The notes under the pieces: model-generated | What the model saw: the letters and a program-made list of their open reading frames with translations, nothing else | Told to the model about the DNA's origin: nothing | Databases searched by the model: none | Program-made: the position numbers and the translations under genes | In this document: positions 34,093 to 42,862 of the stretch, piece after piece | Layout of the letters: each line of letters begins with the position of its first letter | How positions within the stretch are numbered: position 1 is the stretch's first letter | DNA from: Rhodopseudomonas julia | Lineage (GTDB): Bacteria > Pseudomonadota > Alphaproteobacteria > Rhizobiales > Afifellaceae | Length of the DNA: 64,000 nt | NCBI RefSeq assembly: GCF_030813515.1 | Contig: NZ_JAUSUK010000001.1 | Location: 496,001-560,000, forward strand | Direction of reading: 5' to 3'

Positions 34093-35595
34093 TCAATCGA
34101 TATCGAACGAGACGCCCTGAGCGAGCGGCAAGGCGTTGGAATAGTTGATCGTATTGGTGGCGCGCCGCATGTAACCCTTCCAGGCGTCTGAACCGGACTC
34201 GCGGCCGCCGCCGGTGTCCTTTTCGCCGCCGAAGGCGCCGCCGATTTCCGCACCCGACGGGCCGATATTGACATTGGCAATGCCGCAATCGGAGCCCGAA
34301 GCCGAAAGGAAACGCTCCGCCTCACGCAGATCGGTCGTAAAGATGCACGAGGAGAGGCCCTGGGAGACGTCGTTCTGGATGGCGATCGCCTCGTCGAGCT
34401 CGCGGTACTTCATGCAATAGAGGATCGGCGCGAAGGTTTCTTCTCGGACAATATCAGTCTGCGCCGGCATCTCGACGATCGCCGGATGCACATAAGCGGC
34501 GTCTGGATAGGTGTCGACGAGCGCCCGGCCGCCGCCATGCACGGTGCCACCATCGGCGGCTGCCGCCTTGAGCGCCTTGTCCATCGTCTCCGCCGCAGCA
34601 CCGTCGATCAACGGCCCGACGAGCGTTCCGTCCGCCAAGGGATCGCCGATCGGCAGCTTGGCATAGACCTCGGCAAGACGGGGCACGAGTTTGTCATAGA
34701 CGTCTTCATGCACGATCAGCCGCCGGAGCGAGGTGCAGCGCTGGCCGGCCGTGCCGACGGCGGCAAAGACGATGGCGCGCAGGGCGAGTTCAAGATCGGC
34801 AGACGGACCGACGATCATGGCGTTGTTGCCACCGAGCTCGAGGATGAGCTTGCCGAAGCGGGCGGCCACCTTCGGCCCGACGGCGCGGCCCATGCGCACG
34901 GAACCTGTGGCCGAGACCACGGCCACGTCGGGGCTTTCAACCAGCACATTGCCGGTGGCCGCGTCGCCGACGACGACCTGCAAGAGTCCCTCCGGTGCAT
35001 CCCCGAAACGGTCGAGAGCACGCTCAAAGATCTGCTGCGTAGCAAGCGCCGTCAAAGGCGTCTTCTCCGACGGCTTCCAGATGATCGGATCGCCGCAGAC
35101 AAGAGCGAGCGCGGCATTCCATGCCCAGGGCGCGACCGGGAAGTTGAAGGCGGTGATGACGGCGCAAGGGCCGGCCGGGTGCCAGGTTTCGCGCATCGAA
35201 TGACCGGGGCGCTCAGATGCGATCGTCAGGCCGTAGAGCTGCCGGGACAAGCCGACGGCAAAGTCGCAGATGTCGATCATCTCCTGCACTTCGCCGAGAC
35301 CTTCCTGATAGATCTTGCCGCATTCGAGCGCGACCAGACGTCCGAGGTCCTCCTTGGCCGCACGCAGTTCCTCGCCAAGGAGACGGACAAGCTCGCCGCG
35401 GCGGGGCGCAGGCACGTCCCGCCAGGCCTTGAACGCCGTCTTCGCCGTCGCGACCATCGCCTCGACATCGCCGGGTGCATGGGTTTGAAGGCGCGCGATC
35501 TCCGATCCGTCGACCGGCGTAGTGACAGCAAGCGAGCCCGAGGATGTCTGCCCGGCCGACAGTCCGCAAGCTTCGAGAAGAGTCTGATACGTCAT
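34093..35595 (-). CDS. amaB: ALDH7-type aldehyde dehydrogenase (alpha-aminoadipic semialdehyde / piperideine-6-carboxylate dehydrogenase)
   Basis: A 500-residue NAD(P)-dependent aldehyde dehydrogenase. It has FNFPVAPWAWN (about residue 149), the NAD motif ATGSVRMG (about residue 228), LELGGNNA with the general-base Glu (about residue 250) and the catalytic Cys in AGQRCTSLRR (about residue 286). The NN in LGGNN and the TSLRR after the Cys are typical of ALDH7/antiquitin-like enzymes, which oxidise aminoadipate semialdehyde in lysine breakdown. ATG 35595 follows a ggag and starts the homologous region; the longer frame does not look conserved. The next gene upstream is the ketimine-reductase-like gene on the same strand. 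Confidence 0.82.
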   Translation of the reverse strand: MTYQTLLEACGLSAGQTSSGSLAVTTPVDGSEIARLQTHAPGDVEAMVATAKTAFKAWRDVPAPRRGELVRLLGEELRAAKEDLGRLVALECGKIYQEGLGEVQEMIDICDFAVGLSRQLYGLTIASERPGHSMRETWHPAGPCAVITAFNFPVAPWAWNAALALVCGDPIIWKPSEKTPLTALATQQIFERALDRFGDAPEGLLQVVVGDAATGNVLVESPDVAVVSATGSVRMGRAVGPKVAARFGKLILELGGNNAMIVGPSADLELALRAIVFAAVGTAGQRCTSLRRLIVHEDVYDKLVPRLAEVYAKLPIGDPLADGTLVGPLIDGAAAETMDKALKAAAADGGTVHGGGRALVDTYPDAAYVHPAIVEMPAQTDIVREETFAPILYCMKYRELDEAIAIQNDVSQGLSSCIFTTDLREAERFLSASGSDCGIANVNIGPSGAEIGGAFGGEKDTGGGRESGSDAWKGYMRRATNTINYSNALPLAQGVSFDID

Positions 35596-35757
35596 GGAAT
35601 GAATTCTCCGCGTGTTCTTGATGTGATCGGGCAAAGCAGTGGCCATGCCTCCTTACGACATGCCCGGTTGCCAAGGGCAAGAGCCGTCATGGAGTGAGAG
35701 CTTTGGCCAAGCGGAAACGATCGGCGGTCCGATCCTCCTGGACAGTGCCCCAGTTCC

Positions 35758-36762
35758 TCATGTTCCTTTGGAAGCCTCTGCAATCCTTGCGTGACGGGCG
35801 ATGATGCCGGGCCAAGCCCGTTCCACCGCCAGCGCGCTCAGTGCGAGGTCGGCCAGGGATGATCCCTTGAAGCAGAAAAGCCGGCGGCCCCGCGTCTCAG
35901 AACTTGTCGCCTCCTGGGATGCGGTCTCGCGACACATCGCCAAAAGGTCGGTGGCGAACTCCGCCGTGTCGACCTCGCAGCCGTTCGCGTCCCAGGGATG
36001 CGTGCCCTGTGCCAGATCATCGGTCGCCATGACATCGAAAGCGCCAAAGCTCTCGGGCAGCCAGGCCCGGCCGAGATCGACCGCAGCGACGAAGCAGTCG
36101 CGTTTCAACAAGCGCGCATCGAGGAACGGTGTCAGCTCCGGCGAGGCCGGCACCATCGAGACGACGATATCGGCGCGCTCGAGCAGATCCTGCGGCGAAG
36201 ACACGACCTCGCCGGCAAGACCACGCGCCTCCGCAGCCTCGGCGAGACGCACGGCTGACGCCTCACTCCGGCTGAAAGCGAGAAGGCGATTGAGACCGGG
36301 TCGGATCTCGCAAAAGGCTTCGAGATGCTGATGGGCCTGCAGGCCGCAACCAATCATGCCAAGCGTATACGCGTCGGTGGGGGCGAGATAGGAGCCTGCG
36401 ACTGCGGAGAGCGCCGCCGTGCGGATAAGCGTGATCTCGTTGCCGTCGAGGACGGCCACCGGTTTGCCAGTTTCATAGTCGTTGACGATGATGAGGCTGT
36501 TGATGCCGGGCCCCTCCCCGCCAGGTGGCACCGTCGCGATGCCGATCCATTTGACGACGGCGATGCCGGCAGAGGCGGAGGCCGCAGCCATTGCCTGAAA
36601 ACCGTGACCGGGGGAAAGTGTGAGTGCCGTCTTGGGTGCCCTCACGGCGCGGCCTTCGCCTGCTGCCCAGAAGGTGTCGACCACCGCGCGTCGGGCTTCG
36701 TCCGGTGCGATGGCGAGCGCCTTGATATCGGCCTCACTCAGAAAAGGGGGCGCGTCGTTCAC
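35758..36762 (-). CDS. Ornithine cyclodeaminase / mu-crystallin family (possible ketimine reductase)
   Basis: A 334-residue NAD(P)-binding protein of the OCD/mu-crystallin family: VVKWIGIATVPP with the active-site Lys (about residue 70), GNEITLIRTAALSAVA (about residue 106), and the cofactor motif GMIGCGLQAHQHLEAF (about residue 132). Family members are ornithine or lysine cyclodeaminases, or reductases of cyclic ketimines such as delta1-piperideine-2-carboxylate. Between a D-amino-acid dehydrogenase and an ALDH7 enzyme, reduction of piperideine-2-carboxylate to pipecolate is the best-fitting role (inference). The start is a GTG at 36762 overlapping the preceding stop by 4 bp (GTGA). Confidence 0.8.
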   Translation of the reverse strand: MNDAPPFLSEADIKALAIAPDEARRAVVDTFWAAGEGRAVRAPKTALTLSPGHGFQAMAAASASAGIAVVKWIGIATVPPGGEGPGINSLIIVNDYETGKPVAVLDGNEITLIRTAALSAVAGSYLAPTDAYTLGMIGCGLQAHQHLEAFCEIRPGLNRLLAFSRSEASAVRLAEAAEARGLAGEVVSSPQDLLERADIVVSMVPASPELTPFLDARLLKRDCFVAAVDLGRAWLPESFGAFDVMATDDLAQGTHPWDANGCEVDTAEFATDLLAMCRETASQEATSSETRGRRLFCFKGSSLADLALSALAVERAWPGIIARHARIAEASKGT

Positions 36763-38069
36763 GCGGCAAATCTCTGCGGCGAGAAGGCCTTGTCCTCCGG
36801 CGAGACCGCGCCAGTCGTCAGGAGACGCGCAACGATCTGTGCCGTCGCGGGCGCCTGGATCATACCGGAATGCCCATGGCCGAAAGCGTGCACGATATCG
36901 GCGCAAGCCGAGGCCGTGCCGATCGAAGGAAGGCCGTCCGGTGTCGAAGGCCGGTGGCCCATCCAGCGCTCCACCCGATCAGGAGACTGCACGCCTTGAA
37001 GGCCGGGAAGCATCTTCTTGCCGAAGGCAAGGAGGATGTCGGCACGGCGCCAGTCCGGCGGGGCGTCGAGCGAGGCGAGTTCGACCTGCCCTGCGATGCG
37101 CAGGCCGCGATTCGTCGGCGTGACCGCCATTTTGCCTTCGGCAAGGATGACCGACATCTGCGGATGGCCGGTGACATCGGGCAAGACCACATGATAGCCG
37201 CGCTCGGAGACGAGCGGAACGTTATCTCCCGCCTGGCGCGAGAGCTCGGCCGACCATGCACCGGCGGCGATGACCGCGCGGTCGCAGGCGATATTCTCAT
37301 CGTCTGTCACAACATGTGTGAGACGGCCATGTGCAATCTCGAAGCCGCGGGCGGTGCTGCGGACGACGCGTCCACCCTCGGAACAGAAATGCGCCACAAG
37401 GCCTTCGCAATAGCTGCGCGTGTCGCGGATGAAGGCCCCGTCATCGACCCGGATACCGAAGCCGTACTTCTCCGCCAGAGCCGGCTCCCTCGCGATGAGC
37501 ACTTCGCGATCATGTTCGCTGAAGCGGACACCGAATTCCTTGCGCATCTTCCATTCCCGCGCCTCGCGTTCGATGTCGGAGCGGTCGCGATAGAGGAACC
37601 AGACACCTTCGCGGGCGATGAGATGGTCGATGCCGGCCGGCCGCGCCCATTTCAGATGCCAGTCCACTGTGCTGCGACACAGCCGGTAGCGATGCGCGGC
37701 ACAGATCTCTACCTTGCGCCAATTGCTGCCGGCGCGCAGGAAGCGGACGAGCCAGGGTAGAAGTGACGGCAGGTGGCGCCAGCGTATGACGAAGGGGCCG
37801 GAGGGGTCGGCGAGATAGCCCGGCACCTCTCTCCACAGGCCCGGAACCGACATCGGCATGATCGAGGCCGGGCTGAGCCATGCCCCGTTGCCATAGGAGG
37901 CGGCCTGATCACCCCCCGGTGGACCGCGATCCACGAGGACGACATCGTGACCGGCCCGCTGGAGTTCCAAGGCGGAAAAGATCCCAACAATGCCGGCACC
38001 GATCACGACGGTGCGGAGAGGCTTCCCTGTCGGACCGAGGGGCGCCCCGTTTGTCTCGGACGATGTCAC
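36759..38069 (-). CDS. FAD-dependent D-amino-acid dehydrogenase (DadA-like)
   Basis: A 436-residue flavoprotein of the DAO/DadA family. The dinucleotide motif is VVIGAGIVGIFSALEL (about residue 22 of this start); PPGGDQAASYGNGAWLSP (split) matches the DadA FAD-binding segment; the C-terminal WMGHRPSTPDGLPSIG (about residue 370) and FGHGHSGM complete the FAD site. It oxidises D-amino acids to 2-oxo acids and passes electrons to the respiratory chain. Coupled to the OCD-family gene, so D-lysine (giving a product that cyclises to piperideine-2-carboxylate) is a likely substrate. The start is uncertain: GTG 38069 is used; a TTG frame reaches 38120. Confidence 0.84.
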   Translation of the reverse strand: MTSSETNGAPLGPTGKPLRTVVIGAGIVGIFSALELQRAGHDVVLVDRGPPGGDQAASYGNGAWLSPASIMPMSVPGLWREVPGYLADPSGPFVIRWRHLPSLLPWLVRFLRAGSNWRKVEICAAHRYRLCRSTVDWHLKWARPAGIDHLIAREGVWFLYRDRSDIEREAREWKMRKEFGVRFSEHDREVLIAREPALAEKYGFGIRVDDGAFIRDTRSYCEGLVAHFCSEGGRVVRSTARGFEIAHGRLTHVVTDDENIACDRAVIAAGAWSAELSRQAGDNVPLVSERGYHVVLPDVTGHPQMSVILAEGKMAVTPTNRGLRIAGQVELASLDAPPDWRRADILLAFGKKMLPGLQGVQSPDRVERWMGHRPSTPDGLPSIGTASACADIVHAFGHGHSGMIQAPATAQIVARLLTTGAVSPEDKAFSPQRFAA

Positions 38070-38181
38070 TGCCGTTCGCCCCAAATAGCGTGACGGCGAT
38101 CGCGTAGGACGGCCAGGCAACAGGCCGCCGAACCGCTATATTGCATCCAAATCGCGTCCATCACCGTCCCACTGCCTCCCC

Positions 38182-40002
38182 CTATTGTTTGGTGACGCCA
38201 CGCCTGCGCAGGATCTCCGAGCCGAGGATCACCGCCGTCATAAAGGCGAGGATGAGCGTGGCGACGGCTGCGAGTGCAGGGCTGACACGCAGGAGCGCAT
38301 CGTCCCACATCTGCTTCGGCAAGGTGGTAACCTGCCCGCCTGTCACGAATAGCGAGATCGTCAGCTCGTCGAAGGAGATGATGAAGGCGAACATGAAGGC
38401 GGCGATGAGCCCCGAACGGATCAACGGGAAGGTCACGTTGAGGAAAGTGCGCACCCCGTTCGCCCCGAGTGTCGAGGCGGCCTGATCGAGCCGGATGTCA
38501 TAGTTCTTGAGAACCGCAACGACGGTGACGACCACATAGGGAATTGCGAGGACCGTATGGCCGATGATGAGGCCGATGGTTGTCCCGACGAGGCCGATCT
38601 GCGCGAAGAGGTAGAAGAGCGCCACCGCAATAATGATGTGCGGCATGATCAAGGGCGAGATCAGGAACGCCATGATGGCCGTCGTGCGTCGAGCGCGCCG
38701 AACCAAATAGAAGGCAGCCGGAACGCCGAGGATGAGGGCGACCACCGCAACGCTGAAGGCGACGACGAAGGAGCGCCAGGCTGCGCCAATCCACAGAGGA
38801 TTGTCGAAGACCTCACGGTACCATTGCAGCGAAAAGCCTTCCGGCGGCCAGCCGAGGAACTGGGATTCGCTGAAGGAGACCGGAATGACGAAGAAGGCGG
38901 GAACGGCAAGGAAGGCGATGCCAGCGAGCGCAACGATCCGCAGAACCTTGCCGCCGATGCGACGCGGCTTGCGATCCGGCCGAGACGGCATCAGCGCACC
39001 CAGGGCGCGTCCGACAGCGTCGGAGATCTCGGAAATCGCCGTCAGGAGGAGATTGCCGACCTTGGCGCCCAGCCATGAGAGCGGATTCTGCCGTCCCGAG
39101 CTGCTGCGCACGTCACCGCCCGAGAGCGTCGAAAGGCCGACGAGCCGATCGTAGACGTAGAAGATGACGAGCGCGACGACGAGGAGCATGATCGCGATTG
39201 CACCGGCAAAGCCCCAGTTGAGCATCTCCTTGATCTGGAAGATGACGAGCTGGACGATGACGGTTTCGCGCTCGCTGCCGAGAAGGGCCGGCGTGATGAA
39301 GAAGCCGAGCGAGGTGATGAAGACGAGAAGCCCGCCCGCCGCGGCACCCGGCAGGGAGAGCGGAAAATAGATCCGCCAGAATGCGGCCGCCGGCCGCGCG
39401 CCGAGCGTTCCCGCCGCATCGGTGAGGCGCTTGTCGATATTCTCCATGACGGAAAGCATGGTGAGCACGCAAAGCGGCATCAGCGCATGCACCATGCCGA
39501 TCATGACGCCGGAGAATTGGTACAGAAACGAAGGTGGATCGCTGACGCCGAGCGCATGAAGCAGCTGGTTGAGCGCACCGTTGCGCCCGAGCAGCACGAT
39601 CCAGGCGAAGGTTCTGACGAGGAAACTCGTCCAGAACGGCATCAGCACGAAGATGGCGAGGAGATTGCGGCGGCTGGCCGGCAAGGTCGCGAGTAGATAG
39701 GCGATCGGGTAGCCGGCGATGATGGCGAACAGCGTCGTCCAGCCGGCGATCTTGAAGGTGATGAGCATCACCCGGACGACGACGGTCGATTCGCCGAGGC
39801 GGAAATAGTTTTCGGCGCTGATCCCGCCGTCGGAGCCGACGAAGCTGCGCCCGAGCAACAGCGCGACCGGATAGACGAAGGCGACGGCAAGGAAGAGAGC
39901 CGCCGGGATGAGAGGCCAGCTTCCGCGCAAGAACGCCAGCGCTCGGCCGAGCGGACGCGCGGGACCGGCGGGCGGCGCGGCCGAGCCGGACATGTCAGTC
40001 AT
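38182..40002 (-). CDS. Fused PotB-PotC-type ABC permease
   Basis: A 606-residue protein with two complete permease domains in one chain, about residues 25-310 (PotB/first-type) and 355-605 (PotC/second-type), each with about six membrane helices and its own EAA loop (DAAGTLGARPAAAFWRIYFP, about residue 197; QAASTLGANGVRTFLNVTFP, about residue 520). Most polyamine/PotD-type systems encode these as two genes. The linker (about residues 300-355) is charged and cytoplasmic. The start ATG 40002 overlaps the ATPase gene stop by 8 bp. It forms the channel with the PotA-like ATPase and PotD-like binding protein encoded upstream. Confidence 0.88.
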   Translation of the reverse strand: MTDMSGSAAPPAGPARPLGRALAFLRGSWPLIPAALFLAVAFVYPVALLLGRSFVGSDGGISAENYFRLGESTVVVRVMLITFKIAGWTTLFAIIAGYPIAYLLATLPASRRNLLAIFVLMPFWTSFLVRTFAWIVLLGRNGALNQLLHALGVSDPPSFLYQFSGVMIGMVHALMPLCVLTMLSVMENIDKRLTDAAGTLGARPAAAFWRIYFPLSLPGAAAGGLLVFITSLGFFITPALLGSERETVIVQLVIFQIKEMLNWGFAGAIAIMLLVVALVIFYVYDRLVGLSTLSGGDVRSSSGRQNPLSWLGAKVGNLLLTAISEISDAVGRALGALMPSRPDRKPRRIGGKVLRIVALAGIAFLAVPAFFVIPVSFSESQFLGWPPEGFSLQWYREVFDNPLWIGAAWRSFVVAFSVAVVALILGVPAAFYLVRRARRTTAIMAFLISPLIMPHIIIAVALFYLFAQIGLVGTTIGLIIGHTVLAIPYVVVTVVAVLKNYDIRLDQAASTLGANGVRTFLNVTFPLIRSGLIAAFMFAFIISFDELTISLFVTGGQVTTLPKQMWDDALLRVSPALAAVATLILAFMTAVILGSEILRRRGVTKQ

Positions 40003-41101
40003 GAGCCAGCACCACGCAGGATTCGGGTTCCCACGAGAGAACCGCTTCCTTGTTGGGGGCAAGGCCGTCGCGCGGCTGGCCGGTGAGGATCTGTGCCTTG
40101 AGCTGCTGACCCTGATGGCCCTCGAAGAAGCACTTCGTCGTCCCCCCGGTCATGACGGCCTCGATGAAGGTGGCGGTGACGGAATTGGCCCCCGGCTCTG
40201 CCGCATTGATGCGGATCGCTTCCGGGCGGATCATCACGATCGCCTTATCGCCAACACTCAGCTCTGTGGTGGTGGGACCGCTCACCTTACTGCCGTCGGC
40301 AAGCACGACCGCGCAGTCACTTTCCCCGCGGCCGGTCACCTCGCCCTGGAGAAGGTTCGATTCGCCGAGAAAGTCCGCAGCGAAGCGGGTTTTCGGGCGA
40401 AAATAGAGTTCTTCGGGGGTGCCGATCTGTTCGATCCTGCCTTGCCGCATCAGACAGATGCGGTCGGACATCACCAGAGCTTCCTCCTGATCGTGCGTCA
40501 CGTAGAGCATGGCCAGGCCGAGGCGTTCGTGCAGGCGCTTGATCTCGTATTGGAGCTGTTCGCGCAGCTTCTTGTCGAGCGCGCCGAGCGGTTCGTCCAT
40601 GAGGACGATCGACGGTTCATAGACGAGGGCACGGGCGAGCGCGATGCGCTGCTGCTGGCCACCCGAAAGCTGGCGCGGATAACGGTTCTCGGTGCCCGGA
40701 AGCTGCACGACTTCCAGAATCCGGCTCACCGCTTCGTCGATCTTGGAGGCCGACCAGCGCCGCATGCGCAGCGGGAAACCGATGTTTTCGGCGATCGTCA
40801 TATGCGGAAACAGAGCATAGTTCTGGAAGACCATGCCGATGTCGCGCTGATAGGGCGGGAGATAGGTGGCGAGATCACCATGGATCCGGATCTCGCCGCT
40901 ATCCGGCTCGTTGAGGCCGGCGATCGCGAGCAGGAGTGTCGTCTTGCCCGAGCCGGAAGGACCGAGAAGAGTGAGGAATTCGCCGGCGCGGACCTCGACG
41001 GAGGCACCCTCGAGCGCCACGAACTCACCGAAGGTCTTACGGAGGTTGCGGACTTCGAGCTTCAGCGAATCGGAGTTTGACGAACCGTCAGCCATCTTCA
41101 T
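39995..41101 (-). CDS. ABC transporter ATPase, PotA type
   Basis: A 368-residue ATPase of the spermidine/putrescine-type importers. It has Walker A GPSGSGKTT (about residue 46), Q-loop FQNYALFPHM, signature LSGGQQQR (about residue 144), Walker B LMDEPLGALD, and a C-terminal TOBE regulatory domain (about residues 290-365). All catalytic residues are intact. ATG 41101 is chosen (aagg eight bases before it), with ATG 41095 also possible; the longer frame overlaps the binding-protein gene. A stable hairpin lies between the two genes. Confidence 0.92.
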   Translation of the reverse strand: MKMADGSSNSDSLKLEVRNLRKTFGEFVALEGASVEVRAGEFLTLLGPSGSGKTTLLLAIAGLNEPDSGEIRIHGDLATYLPPYQRDIGMVFQNYALFPHMTIAENIGFPLRMRRWSASKIDEAVSRILEVVQLPGTENRYPRQLSGGQQQRIALARALVYEPSIVLMDEPLGALDKKLREQLQYEIKRLHERLGLAMLYVTHDQEEALVMSDRICLMRQGRIEQIGTPEELYFRPKTRFAADFLGESNLLQGEVTGRGESDCAVVLADGSKVSGPTTTELSVGDKAIVMIRPEAIRINAAEPGANSVTATFIEAVMTGGTTKCFFEGHQGQQLKAQILTGQPRDGLAPNKEAVLSWEPESCVVLAHD

Positions 41102-41123
41102 GAAGGAAACCTTGGATAGGGGA

Positions 41124-41153
41124 GCGTCCTCCCGCACAGCGGCGGGAGGACGC
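41124..41153 (-). other. Intercistronic 12-bp stem-loop between binding-protein and ATPase genes
   Basis: GCGTCCTCCCGC (41124-41135) and GCGGGAGGACGC (41142-41153) form a perfect 12-bp stem with a six-base loop, seven bases after the binding-protein stop and 22 before the ATPase start. No T-run follows on the minus strand, so it looks like an mRNA 3'-end stabiliser or partial terminator that raises binding-protein output over the rest of the transporter. Confidence 0.75.
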
Positions 41154-41160
41154 GATCTTG

Positions 41161-42225
41161 TCAGGACAGGAGCCACTCGTTGAAGCGCTGTTCGGCCTCT
41201 TCCTTGTGCTCGCCCCACCATTCCTGGCTGGCGAGAATGAGCTTGTCGAAATGCGCAGGCGCAGTCGGCAGGAACTTTGCCCGCTCCGGCGGGATGTAGT
41301 CGTAGGCCTTCGGATTCGTCGGCCCGTAGGCCAACGTCTTCGTGTATTCGGCTTGGCGCTTCGGATCGGCGCAATAGGCGATGAATTTCTTGGCCTCGTC
41401 GCTGGCCGGGCTGCCCTTCGGAATTGCCCAGCCTTCGATCGAATAGAGCCCCTGGTTCCAGACGATCTCGACGGTGCCATCCGCGTCGATGACGGTCTGA
41501 GCACGACCGTTCCAGGTCGCAAGCATGTCGACCTCGCCGGATTGCAGCATCTGGCTCGTCTGGGCACCGCCCGTCCACCACACGTCGATATGCGGACGGA
41601 TCTCGGTGAGCTTCTTGAAGGCCCGATCGAGATCGAGAGGATAGAGCTCCTCAGGCGTCACGCCGTCGGCGAGAAGCGCGATCTCAAGCGTATCGATCGG
41701 GCTCTTGCGCAGCGCGCGCCGGCCAGGGAAGTTTTCGACGTCCCAGAAATCCGCCCAGGAGGACGGCTTCTTGTCGGTAAAATGGTCGGACCGGATGGCA
41801 AGGACCGTGGCGTAGACGTCGACACCCATCCAGTCGGGCGCCCTCGCCTCCTTCATGATGTCGGCCATATGCCCCAACTCCCAATCGAGAGGCTCGAGCA
41901 GCTCGCGGCTGTGCAGGAGAACCTGGTCGCCCTGAGTGATGGTGACGACGTCCCAGCTGTAATTGCCAGTGTCGACGATCGCCTGAACCTGACTCGTCGG
42001 CTGATGCTCACGGGCGACGTTGACGATCTGGTTGCCCGTCTCCTCCTGATAGGGCTTGTAGAAGGCAGCCCCATAGGCGTCCTTGAAGGGACCTCCAGGA
42101 TCGGCGACGGTCAGAGAATCCGCCGCCCGAGCCGGACGGATGGAAAGGCCTACTGCGCTGACGGCGAAGCTCGCCGCACTCCCAAGGAGTATGCTGCGGC
42201 GGGAGATCTTCCTGTTGAACGGCAT
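41161..42225 (-). CDS. PotD-type substrate-binding protein with Tat-like signal
   Basis: A 354-residue periplasmic binding protein. The N-terminus MPFNRKISRRSILLGSAASF carries a twin-arginine motif (SRRSILL), with cleavage near ARAADS. Core features VADPGGPFKDAYGAAFYKPY (about residue 40), WWTGGAQTSQML and WNQGLYSIEGWAIPKG (about residue 262) place it with PotD/F and related polyamine, opine or betaine-derivative binders. ATG 42225 follows aaagga at good distance; the longer frame has no ribosome site. A 640-bp upstream region contains one copy of the inverted-repeat operator shared with the nearby catabolic genes. Confidence 0.88.
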   Translation of the reverse strand: MPFNRKISRRSILLGSAASFAVSAVGLSIRPARAADSLTVADPGGPFKDAYGAAFYKPYQEETGNQIVNVAREHQPTSQVQAIVDTGNYSWDVVTITQGDQVLLHSRELLEPLDWELGHMADIMKEARAPDWMGVDVYATVLAIRSDHFTDKKPSSWADFWDVENFPGRRALRKSPIDTLEIALLADGVTPEELYPLDLDRAFKKLTEIRPHIDVWWTGGAQTSQMLQSGEVDMLATWNGRAQTVIDADGTVEIVWNQGLYSIEGWAIPKGSPASDEAKKFIAYCADPKRQAEYTKTLAYGPTNPKAYDYIPPERAKFLPTAPAHFDKLILASQEWWGEHKEEAEQRFNEWLLS

Positions 42226-42862
42226 GGTTCTGTTCCTTTCCTCTTGTGAGACGTGCTCATAGGCTGGACAGGCTGCACGTGTTTTGTTTGCGGGATCTGA
42301 GAGCCTGCCCAAATGCAGTCCCGTCTTGCAGAAAAGCGTCGTGCGTCTGCCAGGGCGTGCGGGTCATCCGCCATTCATCCGTTGCCGGTGAGCGCGGCAA
42401 TGCCCGCACAAGACGTACGATATGCGTCAGGCGTGATGTCGTTGGGCGCGCGCGGGGCCGTTGATAACCGCTCCGGCAATGCCGCAGGTGACCCCATGGG
42501 CGATCCTCACGGAGATCCCAAAGTCCCGAAGCCCGGCCGTCCGCATCTCGCCAACGCAGACGCTGGTCGCGCGGCGGCGCCGGGTTCGAACGCCCGATGC
42601 CGTCTGCCATTTCGATCACCAGGCTGTCGCCCAAACGGTTCCTCTCTAATCGGCACTATTGGATTTCAATAGTATTTATTGAAATGAAGCCCAGCAGGGG
42701 CAGGCCTGTCAAGCTCGAGCTCACGTGGGAGAGACGACCCGAGCGATTTTTCGAGAGACGCGAGGAAAACCGAGAGCCCCCTAGGTCTCTCCACAGTCTG
42801 GCTGCCGGTAGGTCCACGCGGAAGCTCACTTCGCGGTTGGCCTCGCGGCGCGTCTGTGCTGC
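42226..42862. other. Long non-coding leader region upstream of the transporter operon
   Basis: About 640 bp between the binding-protein start and the end of the next upstream gene. It contains a near-palindromic operator at 42663-42685. Minus-strand frames of 40-125 codons exist between (for example 42634-42257 and one ending near 42433), but none has a convincing start, ribosome site or family resemblance. Either the transporter mRNA has a 440-nt leader, or a small or decayed gene sits here. Confidence 0.4.
42663..42685. promoter_or_regulatory. Operator copy 1 (perfect 9-bp inverted repeat)
   Basis: ATTTCAATA (42663-42671), five spacer bases, TATTGAAAT (42677-42685). The arms are perfect complements. 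The same arm size, 5-bp spacer and base pattern recur at 45782-45804 and 46794-46816, around the IclR gene. It lies 438 bp upstream of the PotD-like gene on the side that would drive the transporter operon. Confidence 0.7.
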
